A DNA stretch of 64,000 nt from Bacteroidales bacterium (GTDB taxonomy: Bacteria; Bacteroidota; Bacteroidia; Bacteroidales; UBA932), in contig JAFQHE010000021.1 in the NCBI GenBank assembly GCA_017398125.1, positions 1 through 64,000 on the forward strand. The letters run 5' to 3'. Both the position numbers and the translations under genes were made by a program. How positions within the stretch are numbered: position 1 is the stretch's first letter; every line of letters starts with the position of its first letter. Below are positions 36,546 through 45,722 of the stretch, in pieces. The notes under the pieces were generated by a model. It saw only the letters and a list, made by a program, of their open reading frames with translations, did not search any database and was not told the origin of the DNA.

Positions 36546-37016
36546 ATGGGTGCTACAGAAATTAAAGGTAAGCTGGTAACGATAAACGTACCGGCTTACG
36601 CTTTGTATCAGGCATTTGCAGATATGCGGAACTTCGTTCACAACCTTCCTCCCGACAAAAAGGAGAGTGTGGTTGCCACAGAAGACACCATTGAGGGTGA
36701 TGTCCAGGGAATGAGAATGGGTGCTGCAATTGCTTCACGAGTTCCGTTTTCATACATCAAACTTAAAGAATACGGACAAACTCCCATACAATTTGAGGTA
36801 GGACTCTTCTTTAATGCTCTTGATGTGCAGAGAACTGAGTTCCATATTGAGGCCAAGGCCGAATTGCCCTTTATGATAAAGATGATGATAGGCAACAAAC
36901 TTCAGGAGGTTATTGACAAAATCACTGACCAGTTGGCGCTTGCGGCAGAGGGTAAAGTCAAGCCCGAAGATTTCAATATGGAGAATTTTACCTCCAGTAT
37001 GGCAAACAACAATTAA
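36546..37016 (+). CDS. SRPBCC-fold protein
   Basis: 156 residues. Starts MGATEIKGKLVTINVPAYALYQAFADMRNFVHNLPP, the first strand and helix of an SRPBCC/START-type lipid- or ligand-binding fold, followed by strands (YIKLKEYGQTPIQFEVGLFFNALDVQRTEFHIEAKAELPFMIKMMIGNKLQEVIDKITDQLALA) and the closing long helix. It begins 1 nt after the pyrE stop, so co-translation is likely. Ligand unknown; this gene regularly follows pyrE in Bacteroidales. Confidence 0.75.
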   Translation: MGATEIKGKLVTINVPAYALYQAFADMRNFVHNLPPDKKESVVATEDTIEGDVQGMRMGAAIASRVPFSYIKLKEYGQTPIQFEVGLFFNALDVQRTEFHIEAKAELPFMIKMMIGNKLQEVIDKITDQLALAAEGKVKPEDFNMENFTSSMANNN

Positions 37017-37062
37017 ATCCAAACAATAGGGGCATATAACCCATAATACGCCATTCAGGCCC

Positions 37063-38790
37063 ATGTCACCTGAGAAGAGAGATACAACATTGCAGCAGGC
37101 AAAACTGCCGCAGGAGTTTATAGAATTGGCCGAGGCCTCCATCGGAAGGGAGGCCTTGGCTGTTTATTTGAACCATTTCAACACCATTGTTGGCGAGAAA
37201 CAGGAAAATAGTGCAAGTTCAGGAGTAGTCACAAGCATTCGTCTCAACCCTGCCAAAACCGGCATCAATGCAGATCCGCCACAGAATCTGAACGGATCCG
37301 ACAGTGCAGATCCTCTGCAGAATGGAAGAACTGCAATTCCTGCCGGATTTGAATCCCTTCTTGAGAATGCAGAGCCTGTCCCATGGTGCAGCACAGGCTT
37401 CTACCTGCCTGAACGTCCCCAGTTTACACTTGACCCACTGATTCATTGCGGTGCCTACTATGTACAGGAGGCCTCCTCTATGTTTGCACAAACGGTATTT
37501 GACACCATAAAGTCAATTGACAGGGAGTTTGCCACAACGCCACTAAGAGTGCTTGATCTCTGCGCTGCTCCCGGCGGAAAATCCACCCACATTGCATCAC
37601 TACTAAATGAAGATTCCCTGCTTGTATCCAACGAAGTCATAAAGAGCAGAGTTGTAATACTTGCCGACAATCTGGCCAAATGGGGAGCAGAAAATGTAGT
37701 TGTAACCAACAATGACCCAAAGGATTTTAGCCGCATAAAGGAGTGGTTCAACATCATCTTTGTTGATGCCCCATGCTCGGGCGAAGGCATGTTCATAAAG
37801 GACCCGGCCGCAATCAAGGAGTGGAGTCCGGCAAATGTAGATCTATGCGCTTCCCGACAAAAACGCATTCTCCAGGACATCTGGGGCTCTCTTCAGGAGG
37901 GAGGATACCTTGTATACTCAACCTGCACATTCAACCATTTTGAGAATGACGGCAACCTTGAATACATTGTTGAAGAACTTGGTGCAGAGGTGGTAGAGAT
38001 GGTGTTCCCTACCCTATCATGCCCCAACAGCAGCACACCTTCCGCCAAACCGCAAATCATAAAGACTCCTGCCGGAGGATACCAGTTTGTGCCCGGGCTC
38101 GTTAAGGGAGAGGGGCAGTTTGTGGCTGTTGTCAGAAAAGTGTCTGCAAGAGAAGATGGAGGGAATTTCAGGGAGAATATTGGCGGCCATAACGACTTTT
38201 CAAAGGGGAAGAAGGAGAAGGGCGGCACAAAAACTAAGGGTTCAGCAGGCAATACAGTCAAGGGATTCAACTGGTTAAGTTGCAACGAATATGATTTTGC
38301 AATGCAGGGCGAACTTGTAAAAGCCTACCCCAAAAGGCTCTCCAACGATATAAAGTTCATAGAACAGAACCTGAAGGTTGTATCATCAGGCATAGCGGCC
38401 GCCACAATTAAAGGAAAGGATTTCATTCCGCATGCCGACCTTGCACTTACGCAAAATCTGACAAAAAGAGTTGTGGCAACACATCTTACAACTGATAGTA
38501 CTTCAACAGAACAACAACCTGATGAAGTTGGGCAAAGGAGTGTAGAAGAGGGAAAAAACTCCAGGGCCGCATCCACCAAAGAGTGCAGTGACTCGCCATT
38601 TCCAATGGTGGAACTTTCAAGGGAAGAGGCACTGGCCTTTCTCTCAAAAGAGCCGCTCACCTTTGAAAATAGTTCCAACGGCTACCTTCTGCTCACCTAC
38701 AAAGGCATACCGCTCGGCTTTGTAAAAAACCTTGGCAACCGAAGCAACAACCTCTGGCCCCAAGCCCGCAGAATAAGGATGGCACATTGA
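37063..38790 (+). CDS. RsmF-like rRNA (cytosine-C5)-methyltransferase, NOL1/NOP2/Sun family
   Basis: 575 residues. Central methyltransferase core: LDLCAAPGGKSTHIASLL (SAM binding), VDAPCSGEGMFIKDP (the PC motif) and LVYSTCTFNHFENDG (catalytic TC cysteine). After a Lys/Gly-rich linker (FSKGKKEKGGTKTKG) come two small PUA-like domains including FLSKEPLTFENSSNGYLLLTYKGIPLGFVKNLGNRSNNLWPQARRIRM, the RsmF tail. It is the rRNA m5C enzyme of this group. Residues 50-90 hold a polymorphic-looking insertion rich in Asp/Ser/Asn. Confidence 0.85.
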   Translation: MSPEKRDTTLQQAKLPQEFIELAEASIGREALAVYLNHFNTIVGEKQENSASSGVVTSIRLNPAKTGINADPPQNLNGSDSADPLQNGRTAIPAGFESLLENAEPVPWCSTGFYLPERPQFTLDPLIHCGAYYVQEASSMFAQTVFDTIKSIDREFATTPLRVLDLCAAPGGKSTHIASLLNEDSLLVSNEVIKSRVVILADNLAKWGAENVVVTNNDPKDFSRIKEWFNIIFVDAPCSGEGMFIKDPAAIKEWSPANVDLCASRQKRILQDIWGSLQEGGYLVYSTCTFNHFENDGNLEYIVEELGAEVVEMVFPTLSCPNSSTPSAKPQIIKTPAGGYQFVPGLVKGEGQFVAVVRKVSAREDGGNFRENIGGHNDFSKGKKEKGGTKTKGSAGNTVKGFNWLSCNEYDFAMQGELVKAYPKRLSNDIKFIEQNLKVVSSGIAAATIKGKDFIPHADLALTQNLTKRVVATHLTTDSTSTEQQPDEVGQRSVEEGKNSRAASTKECSDSPFPMVELSREEALAFLSKEPLTFENSSNGYLLLTYKGIPLGFVKNLGNRSNNLWPQARRIRMAH

Positions 38791-38826
38791 TCTCACCAAC
38801 TGTTTTTGGCAATTATACCACCATAA

Positions 38827-38853
38827 AAAACCAGCCCCACCCGAGCTGGTTTT
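38827..38853. terminator. Bidirectional terminator between rsmF-like gene and pepC
   Basis: AAAACCAGC (38827-38835) pairs with GCTGGTTTT (38845-38853); a T-rich tail lies on both strands. Confidence 0.85.
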
Positions 38854-38883
38854 CATTTTATACTCCTGACAAGTATATATATT

Positions 38884-40281
38884 TTAGAACATATAATCCC
38901 AAACAGGAAGTAGAACAGGTTTCTCCTTCAATGCATCAATGGCTTTTTCATTCAGGTATTTCCTGTTTATGACAATGCGGAACATATACTCGTCAAACCA
39001 TTTGTCGGTGAAGGTAAGGTAGCCATTATGGCCACTTTCTGGACCCCAGCTGTTCTCGAACTCCCACTTTACAGGTTTGTCATTTTCATCTGTATCACAA
39101 GCAATAAGGGCCATGGCATGCGATGATCCGCTCTGGCGGGTAAGAATACGCGCCCTCTTATCCATGCTCAAGTCAATTCCCAAAAGTTGGGCAGTCTGGT
39201 AAAGGTCTGGATCCATTATGCCTTGCGAGGTGTTGCTCTGTTTGCCCACATCGCAAGAGGCATACATTGCCTCATTGTTCTTGATTGACTCAAGTGCAGC
39301 AGCCTTTATATCCTCATTTGGAAGGTTAAGATATACCCAGTTTATACCCTCAACAGTATTTCTGTAATTCTTGATATCATACACCTGATAATAAGGACGT
39401 GTAGGATCATTCATGATCATAACGTAGTTCTGCGGATCATAATCTGCAGGAATTATGCCTTTGTAGAACTCCATAGGAGTGCTTCTGAGTGTCTGCACAT
39501 TGCCATCCTTGTCTTTGTACCTCCAAGCAAACTCCACCGGCGGCTCGCCAAGGCAAAGAGCAAGCACTCTGTACACATCTTTTAGTACAGCAATCTTCTC
39601 GGCACGCAAATCTGCCTCTTTCTTGCCTGCTGCAGCCATCTCCCTTATCTTGTAACCACCACCTCTGAGCCTCTCTTTAATTACACTCACCATCTGGTTG
39701 GTGTTGTTTGAATGGGCAGTCTCTGGCATCACACTCTGGGGCACAACGCCATACTTCTCAGCCACATTGTAAAAGAGGTTCCACACACCACCGTCATCAA
39801 CCGGAGATTTGAAAAATGTTACAACCTCGCGGTCATCAATATCCTTGTGGACAGTAGCAATAATATTCTCAAGGAAAAGGTTTGACTTCTCAAAAATGTC
39901 CCAGAAATAGTTGTAGTTGTGTGAAAAGTCAAAACTCCCCACATTATATTTCTCCATTACTGCAGGACGGAGCACATTCATAGAAGTGAACATCCAGCAT
40001 CTGCCCGAACTTTTCTGGTCGGTAATGCCCTTTACATCAACCCTGTACTTGAAATAGTGGTCAATCTTGCCCTGAAGATCCCAGTTAAGGGTCTTGTTCT
40101 TGATATTGTTGTCTTGGGTAAGCATATTCTGCAAAGCAGCTGTATTTGCATCCTTCACAAAACTCTCCTTAATCTGCTGCAACTCCTGGCTGCCGATTGT
40201 CTGCGCACCCAAAGAGCCGGCACCTGCATACCCCATAACCGAGCATGCCACAAACACCTTCAATAAATTGCGTATCTTCAT
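38884..40281 (-). CDS. pepC: Exported aminopeptidase C (bleomycin hydrolase family, C1B)
   Basis: 465 residues. A signal peptide (MKIRNLLKVFVACSVMGYAGAGSLGAQ) precedes a papain-like C1B peptidase: active Cys95 in DQKSSGRCWMFTSMN, the His in SGSSHAMALIACD and the Asn in KWEFENSWGPESG. Cytoplasmic PepC lacks a signal, but Bacteroidales often carry this exported form. It trims N-terminal residues from peptides. Minus-strand -7 box TATATTTG at 40313-40320. Confidence 0.9.
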   Translation of the reverse strand: MKIRNLLKVFVACSVMGYAGAGSLGAQTIGSQELQQIKESFVKDANTAALQNMLTQDNNIKNKTLNWDLQGKIDHYFKYRVDVKGITDQKSSGRCWMFTSMNVLRPAVMEKYNVGSFDFSHNYNYFWDIFEKSNLFLENIIATVHKDIDDREVVTFFKSPVDDGGVWNLFYNVAEKYGVVPQSVMPETAHSNNTNQMVSVIKERLRGGGYKIREMAAAGKKEADLRAEKIAVLKDVYRVLALCLGEPPVEFAWRYKDKDGNVQTLRSTPMEFYKGIIPADYDPQNYVMIMNDPTRPYYQVYDIKNYRNTVEGINWVYLNLPNEDIKAAALESIKNNEAMYASCDVGKQSNTSQGIMDPDLYQTAQLLGIDLSMDKRARILTRQSGSSHAMALIACDTDENDKPVKWEFENSWGPESGHNGYLTFTDKWFDEYMFRIVINRKYLNEKAIDALKEKPVLLPVWDYMF

Positions 40282-40423
40282 TTCAACATCTTTTAAATTG
40301 GATTTATGGTAACAAATATAGCACTTTGGCTCCGTAAAATCTAATCCATGAGTAGAAATAATAATAGCAAATTTGAAGATTAAGAATCTGGCGAATAGTT
40401 ACCATACACCCATATACAAAAGG

Positions 40424-42586
40424 TTATTTTATCATCAACATAATTTTATCTACACTTAATAGTTTTATTTTCTTTTGGGGAAAATGCAGTTCAAATCTAT
40501 TCATATCTTTATCAAATTTGACATCATCACATTCTAAACCCCATATATTATGGACCTTTTTTTTGTCAAGATATATTAGACCTCTTTTTGAACGGAAATG
40601 TGTTATATAAATATTGTCTGTTGCATACGTAAGTGAAGAGTAATAAGTCTTTATTCTTGTTTTTTTTGACACAGAATTAAGGTATAATGATCCATTATTC
40701 AATAATATCTTGTTGTTATTTTTAATATTGATTTCCTTTATTGAATACATTCCATAAGGTAATATAAATAGGGCATTTTCATCATCAGTTAAATTATTTT
40801 TTCTATTATTATGACGCTGAACAGGTTGAGGAAATATTCTATTATCCTTTTGTAAAGCAACTATGATTTCGTCTTGCTTTTTATTCTCTTTAATTATAAG
40901 TTCCAAGATTCTAACATGACAATTTTTTATGTAATATGGAGTAGCCTTTTCAAGAGTTCGGCATGACACAAATGAATAAAAAGATTTTACCCCAACGCCC
41001 TTGCTATATCTGTATATTGATTGAATGGCAATTTTATATATTGATTTCAACTGAGGATTCAACGTGTACATGCAAGAAAGCGAATAGCACACATCTTTGA
41101 ATAATTGTATGATCTCTTTCTCAGTTTTATTAATTTGTAAATTATTTAATTCAATATTCTCTTCGTAATAATCATTCCCTTCTGAATCAGTAGTCTCATT
41201 TACGCCATTACTTGCTCTATTTTTAGATTGATTATTTAACCTTATCTCATTAATCTTATCAATTGCATTTTTAATGATTATCCTGTCATTCAATTTTTTC
41301 TTTATGTCACATAATATACTGCCAAAACAGGCAGTTTGAATTGAATCTTCTTTTTGAAAGTTTGGATTTACACTAATAACTTGATGTAAAAATGCCGTAA
41401 AGTCTGTATAATTTTGTATATGAAAAAACTCTGCCGTAAGTCTCCTTGCCGTTACTATGACACTCTGAACATCAGATTGTTGAGAAATAGACTTACACAG
41501 TTGTAAAAAACGGTAGATAGTTAAAGTATCTTTGTCGCAGCATTCATCTTTACTATTAGAGGATACATACTCCTGGGTAGTGTCCTCTGCGATTTTTTCA
41601 ACATCTTCACTTAATTCTATAATTTTTAAACTTTTCTCCTCATTGAGTTTGCTTAAATCTTGAATAGTTTTTTCAGCCAAATCCATTTTTTTAGAGAATT
41701 CACTTTTCGCCACATCAAGTTCCTCACGTAACTTAATATTAAGTTCTTTTAAAATCTGTTGTTCGGAATGGAACTTTTCAACAATTCCAGCATGTTCATC
41801 TTTCAGTTGCTTCTCCTTTGCACTCAAGTTCTTTTCATTCTGTTCCATGCGCTCTTTATACAATTTGACAGACTCTCTCAAAGAAGCATTTTCTTTAGCC
41901 AGATTGTCAGAACTGTTTTTGTATAACAATGCGTCACTCCTTTCTTTAGAAAGCAATGAGTCGAAGTTTTTTATCTGTTTAAGACAATCATCTTTTTCAT
42001 TAGACAAGCCTTCTATTTTCTTATTTGCTTCGGCCAGTTTTTCATTCAGATATTGTTTTTCCGCTTCAACTTGTTTCCTATTATCTTCCAATTCTAAATT
42101 AAGATGCTTTAAAGTCTCATTATATTCTTCTCTTACTCTTTCAATATTCTTTTTATAAATATCCTGCTGTTCTCTCAAATTCTTTTCAAGATACTCAATC
42201 TTAACACCATAAGATTTTAATGAGACCTTCAAAGAATCATTTTCCCTTAATAGATTTTCATGATTCACTTTTTGTAAAAGATTCTCTTTTCGCTCTTTAG
42301 AGAGCAACTCTTCTAGGGATTTGATTTGCTGTAAATAACCATCTCGTTCTAATAACAATTCCTCAATTTTCTTTTTTGCTACAGATAGTTCCTCCCTCAA
42401 AAATTTATTTTCATCTTCCAACCGTTCTACCTCTCTGCTAAAAACCTTTATATTATCTTCATAATTAAGAAATTTGCTATTATAGTGTTCATGCAATGCA
42501 CGTATTTCATTATCAAGAGTTATCCGCATCTTTTCATAACTCTCTATGGATACCAGTTTAAAAATTTTACAGATTAACTTTTTCAT
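40424..42586 (-). CDS. Coiled-coil protein of unknown function, partner of the SF2 helicase
   Basis: 720 residues from the ATG at 42586, which shares ATGA with the helicase stop (translational coupling). Residues about 20-340 are a continuous coiled coil rich in Lys, Glu, Leu and Asn. The coil contains a duplication: residues about 66-137 (ELSVAKKKIEEL...LLSKERKEN...LEKNL) resemble 183-254 (KLAEANKKIEGL...LLSKERSDA...NEKNL), period about 117. From about 360 a helical domain follows (TLTIYRFLQLCKSISQQSD...), then a Cys-containing helix, and a beta-rich C-terminus (GSLYLNSVSKKTRIKTYYSSLTYATDN...RSKRGLIYLDKKKVHNIWGL). I recognise no family. AT-rich compared with flanking core genes. Confidence 0.7.
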   Translation of the reverse strand: MKKLICKIFKLVSIESYEKMRITLDNEIRALHEHYNSKFLNYEDNIKVFSREVERLEDENKFLREELSVAKKKIEELLLERDGYLQQIKSLEELLSKERKENLLQKVNHENLLRENDSLKVSLKSYGVKIEYLEKNLREQQDIYKKNIERVREEYNETLKHLNLELEDNRKQVEAEKQYLNEKLAEANKKIEGLSNEKDDCLKQIKNFDSLLSKERSDALLYKNSSDNLAKENASLRESVKLYKERMEQNEKNLSAKEKQLKDEHAGIVEKFHSEQQILKELNIKLREELDVAKSEFSKKMDLAEKTIQDLSKLNEEKSLKIIELSEDVEKIAEDTTQEYVSSNSKDECCDKDTLTIYRFLQLCKSISQQSDVQSVIVTARRLTAEFFHIQNYTDFTAFLHQVISVNPNFQKEDSIQTACFGSILCDIKKKLNDRIIIKNAIDKINEIRLNNQSKNRASNGVNETTDSEGNDYYEENIELNNLQINKTEKEIIQLFKDVCYSLSCMYTLNPQLKSIYKIAIQSIYRYSKGVGVKSFYSFVSCRTLEKATPYYIKNCHVRILELIIKENKKQDEIIVALQKDNRIFPQPVQRHNNRKNNLTDDENALFILPYGMYSIKEINIKNNNKILLNNGSLYLNSVSKKTRIKTYYSSLTYATDNIYITHFRSKRGLIYLDKKKVHNIWGLECDDVKFDKDMNRFELHFPQKKIKLLSVDKIMLMIK

Positions 42587-44301
42587 AGTACATCCTCCCA
42601 AGCTGATTTATATCTGTTATATGATTGCTGGTCTCCAAAACGTAGAATTGTATCACTAAAATCATAAATGTGACAAGTTGGAGTACCACCAAACTCGGGG
42701 CCTCTCAATCCTCTTCCTACAATTTGTTCATACAGAACATCACTAAAAATAGGCCTGCATAAAAAAATGTTTTCAGTCTTTGGCGCATCAAAGCCTGTAG
42801 TGAGAACACTATGATTAAAAATAAAGTCTATTTCGCCCTTCTTAAACTTATCTATATACATGTATCTCAAACGGTTAGGAGTTTCGGCAGATATGGATAC
42901 CGCACTCCTTCCCATGAATGTAATTATTGATGAAAGAAACCTGGCATGTTCTACTGTACAAGTATATACAAGTGTCTGCTTGCCCTTTGGCACTTCTAGC
43001 AATTTATCAATTATACGTTTGTTTCTATAACGGTTGCTTGCAAGTTCTTTATTATACTTATCCTTAAATATATCTTCCAACTTATCCTTTATGTTTGAAA
43101 GATCCATATTATCTGAAAACTCCTTGATATCTATTTGCACATTAGTCCTTACAACGTGAGGTATTGGATTGGCCAAATAACCCTTTTCCCTAAAATATTT
43201 AAGAGGTGATAATTTGAATTTTTCTCCCAAATCTGGAGTAATAAGTTTCAATTTGAATAGTTTACTCAACTCATCTGAATTTGAGACCCTTCCTGGTGTT
43301 GCCGTAAGACCACATATAGGAAATATATCTTTTCCTCTTATTTCCTTTGCCTTGGATAATAGGGTTTCGTACATCATTGAAGTACTTCTATGAGCCTCAT
43401 CAATTATCATAGCACCACAATTACTCAAAATATGTTCAATGACTTCATCATCTTCACTTTTAACCAAATTATAAATTTTGTTGATACCGGCAACAATAAC
43501 ACCTCCTATCATAGTCTCCTTATTTAAACTATGATCTCTGAAAAGTCTATATACCCTTAGTGACTCTGAAAATTCCTTTGAAGACCACAATTGCTTAATT
43601 GATGCTATAGCCTGCTCACACAACTCTTCGCTTTGAGCAATCCATATTAGATATTTACCCTCAGAAAACCGAGGTCGCAACCACTCAATATATGCTTCAA
43701 CAGCTGTTCTTGTTTTTCCACCACCTGTTGGCAGTGAAATCATACATTTTGCATTATCACCTGACGCTTTAAGGTTTTCAAGAATTTTATCTTTTATAAA
43801 TATCTGAAAATCTTTTAAAGGAGGAGGTATTACAAGTGGCTCTATGTCTTCTATATCTTGTTTCTTCTCTTTGACATCTGCAAAACCTGCAAATAGAGGA
43901 TCAAAGCCAGACTCAATCACAAAGTTCCTGGCCCAACCTTTACCGTTATGCCATTTTCTCTTTGCCAACACTCCTATTTTATGAGTTCTTGTATTGCCTT
44001 TTGCCTTATCCTGCTGGGCAAAGTAGTAATCAACTTTTGAGGAATCCCATTTATCTATAATTTTAATACGTAGTTCTTTTGTAATTTCTTTACTTCCAGA
44101 GAAAAAATTAAATCCCAAACTATTGATAACAAGTTGAAGTTTGCCCACCTTATCCAACTCGCCAATAAGATATTCACACTCATCTAGTTTATATTCTTTA
44201 AGCATAATGTTGATAAAGCGTGTGGACAATCCATATCTATTGACAAGATCGTCTGCGAGTCTATGAAATAAAATTTCCCTTGTTTTCATAATGAATTCCA
44301 T
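42583..44301 (-). CDS. SF2 DEAH-box helicase (restriction/repair type)
   Basis: 572 residues; an alternative start is MKTREILF at 44289. An N-terminal domain of about 160 residues (KLQLVINSLGFNFFSGSKEITKE...) precedes the two RecA lobes. Motifs: ISLPTGGGKTRTAVEAY (Walker A, K196), MIIDEAHRSTS (DEAH, 301-304), CGLTATPGR (III), FNHSVLTTGFDAPKTENIFLCRP (V) and YEQIVGRGLRGPEFGG (VI). It resembles type III restriction / UvrB / RAD25-like translocases, but no nuclease domain is attached. The coiled-coil gene overlaps its stop codon. Confidence 0.82.
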   Translation of the reverse strand: MEFIMKTREILFHRLADDLVNRYGLSTRFINIMLKEYKLDECEYLIGELDKVGKLQLVINSLGFNFFSGSKEITKELRIKIIDKWDSSKVDYYFAQQDKAKGNTRTHKIGVLAKRKWHNGKGWARNFVIESGFDPLFAGFADVKEKKQDIEDIEPLVIPPPLKDFQIFIKDKILENLKASGDNAKCMISLPTGGGKTRTAVEAYIEWLRPRFSEGKYLIWIAQSEELCEQAIASIKQLWSSKEFSESLRVYRLFRDHSLNKETMIGGVIVAGINKIYNLVKSEDDEVIEHILSNCGAMIIDEAHRSTSMMYETLLSKAKEIRGKDIFPICGLTATPGRVSNSDELSKLFKLKLITPDLGEKFKLSPLKYFREKGYLANPIPHVVRTNVQIDIKEFSDNMDLSNIKDKLEDIFKDKYNKELASNRYRNKRIIDKLLEVPKGKQTLVYTCTVEHARFLSSIITFMGRSAVSISAETPNRLRYMYIDKFKKGEIDFIFNHSVLTTGFDAPKTENIFLCRPIFSDVLYEQIVGRGLRGPEFGGTPTCHIYDFSDTILRFGDQQSYNRYKSAWEDVL

Positions 44302-44719
44302 TAGTCAGATTATTACATATAAGTTCCTCATAATCCCGCTATTTACAAGATATACCACTGCTTAAAGACAAAAAAGACGTGGCTCCACTTGTGTATCCTC
44401 TGGCTCTGGACAGCCAACAGTACAACAAGAAGAACCACGCCAAAACGACGCGGTCTTCTTTTACCTGTACTGTATTCAAATTGTCCAGATTTGAGGATAC
44501 GGCAAAAGAAAACTCTTTTAATATGTTTAAATATTTATTGCTTACAATGGTGTAAAAGCCACCATACCTTGCAAATTTAAGAGTTTGAATATGCTTTTCC
44601 AAAAAGAATAGATACGTAATGCTATCATTGGGAACGATGATTCAATCCTCCAATAGGCTCAGAAAATATAGTCCTTAATTGGCGGCAATCATAACACCTA
44701 CCTTTGCAAAATCATTATA

Positions 44720-44735
44720 TTAACTTAAAAGTTAA
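44720..44735. promoter_or_regulatory. Inverted repeat, candidate antitoxin operator
   Basis: TTAACTT and AAGTTAA are 7-bp arms separated by AA. The repeat is 20 nt upstream of the -33 box of the toxin-antitoxin promoter, fitting autorepression by the XRE antitoxin. Confidence 0.45.
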
Positions 44736-44754
44736 GTAAAAAACAATATAAATA

Positions 44755-44785
44755 ATTGTATTTTAAATATATATTCTTAATTTTG
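44755..44785 (+). promoter_or_regulatory. Promoter of the toxin-antitoxin operon
   Basis: ATTG at 44755-44758 and TAATTTTG at 44778-44785 with a 19-nt spacer; the start would be near 44791, 14 nt before the toxin ATG. Confidence 0.5.
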
Positions 44786-44804
44786 CGATATAAAAATACA
44801 AGAT

Positions 44805-45296
44805 ATGGGGAAGGTGGAGTTTGAGCCGTATATTTTAACTGATGAAGTTGATATCTACGCCATTAAGTCAGTTGGAGAAAAAGAGACAGAAATCAGCAAG
44901 TTCTATAATAAATTTATCAATTCTTCAGACAATTATCTTAGGGATGATTTGGCCAGAATCATTAGAATCTTGGAAAAGATCTCAAACAATGGAGCAAAGG
45001 AGTCATATTTTAGAATAGAAGGGAATTTTTCTGACAGAGTCTGCGCACTGCCATTGCTAACCATTAGAAGGAACATTAACAAACATGGCACTTTAAGGTT
45101 ATATTGTCTGAGAATTTCCAATCAGTTGCTGATATTGGGAAGTGGAGATTTGAAGTCTTCAAGAACATATGAAGAAGATTCAAATTTGAATCAAATGGTA
45201 GATATGTTACAATCAGTGGACAGGTCTCTAATGAATTTGGAAGCAAACGGAACAGACTTAAGAAAAGAGATTGTTAATTTAGTTTTAGATATTTAA
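44805..45296 (+). CDS. RelE/HigB-like toxin (putative)
   Basis: 163 residues. The segment SYFRIEGNFSDRVCALPLLTIRRNINKHGTLRLYCLRISNQLLILGSGDLKSSRTYEED has the strand order and basic/Tyr residues of RelE/HigB-fold toxins (an R-L-Y-C-L strand and a C-terminal basic loop), which cleave mRNA at the ribosome. The gene is first in the pair and its TAA overlaps the next ATG (TAATG), the order toxin then antitoxin typical of HigBA. Low-GC context suggests acquisition. The toxin call rests mainly on the pairing. Confidence 0.6.
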   Translation: MGKVEFEPYILTDEVDIYAIKSVGEKETEISKFYNKFINSSDNYLRDDLARIIRILEKISNNGAKESYFRIEGNFSDRVCALPLLTIRRNINKHGTLRLYCLRISNQLLILGSGDLKSSRTYEEDSNLNQMVDMLQSVDRSLMNLEANGTDLRKEIVNLVLDI

Positions 45297-45685
45297 TGAA
45301 TAAAATAAGATATATAAATCCGGAATTTAAGGCTATGGTGGAAATGATTCCGGCAGATGTATCAAGGGAATTGGACCTCTCCTTTGATATTGCCCTCCGA
45401 ATTGAGAAATTATTGGAGCGCAAAGGTTGGTCGCAAGCAGATTTTGCAAGAGCTGCCGGCAAAAAGGAGGCAGAAATCAGCAAGTGGATGAGCGGACAGC
45501 ATAATTTCACCATTAGAACTATTGCCAAGATAGAGAATGTTTTGGGTGATAAAATACTCCATGTAAAACAATTCCGCAGCAATACCACAAATGGGTTCCA
45601 GCATCAAATGTATAAGAATTCAACATCCTCAATCTCTGCAAGCATGCTGGCAGACGAGAAGAAAAGAGGATATGAGAAACAGTAA
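45296..45685 (+). CDS. XRE-family antitoxin (HigA-like)
   Basis: 129 residues. A helix-turn-helix occupies about 40-95 (ALRIEKLLERKGWSQADFARAAGKKEAEISKWMSGQHNFTIRTIAKIENVLGDKIL), with a flexible N-terminus that likely neutralises the toxin and a tail of low complexity (TTNGFQHQMYKNSTSSISAS). Coupled to the toxin by TAATG. It probably binds the inverted repeat at 44720-44735 to repress the operon. Confidence 0.75.
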   Translation: MNKIRYINPEFKAMVEMIPADVSRELDLSFDIALRIEKLLERKGWSQADFARAAGKKEAEISKWMSGQHNFTIRTIAKIENVLGDKILHVKQFRSNTTNGFQHQMYKNSTSSISASMLADEKKRGYEKQ

Positions 45686-45722
45686 TGATAGGGATTCCAT
45701 TCCACCGGAACTACTATACAGC

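Larger units (their letters stand above)
44302..44804. other. Spacer upstream of the helicase and toxin genes
   Basis: No credible gene. A frame at 44339-44602 (minus) has no recognisable composition. A -7-like TACCTTTG (44699-44706) and the toxin promoter and inverted repeat described separately lie at its right end. Confidence 0.5.

Noticed and set aside
44339..44602. An 87-residue frame on the minus strand between the helicase and toxin genes
   Set aside because: Composition is not protein-like, no recognisable motif, and no promoter or start context; kept as a spacer.
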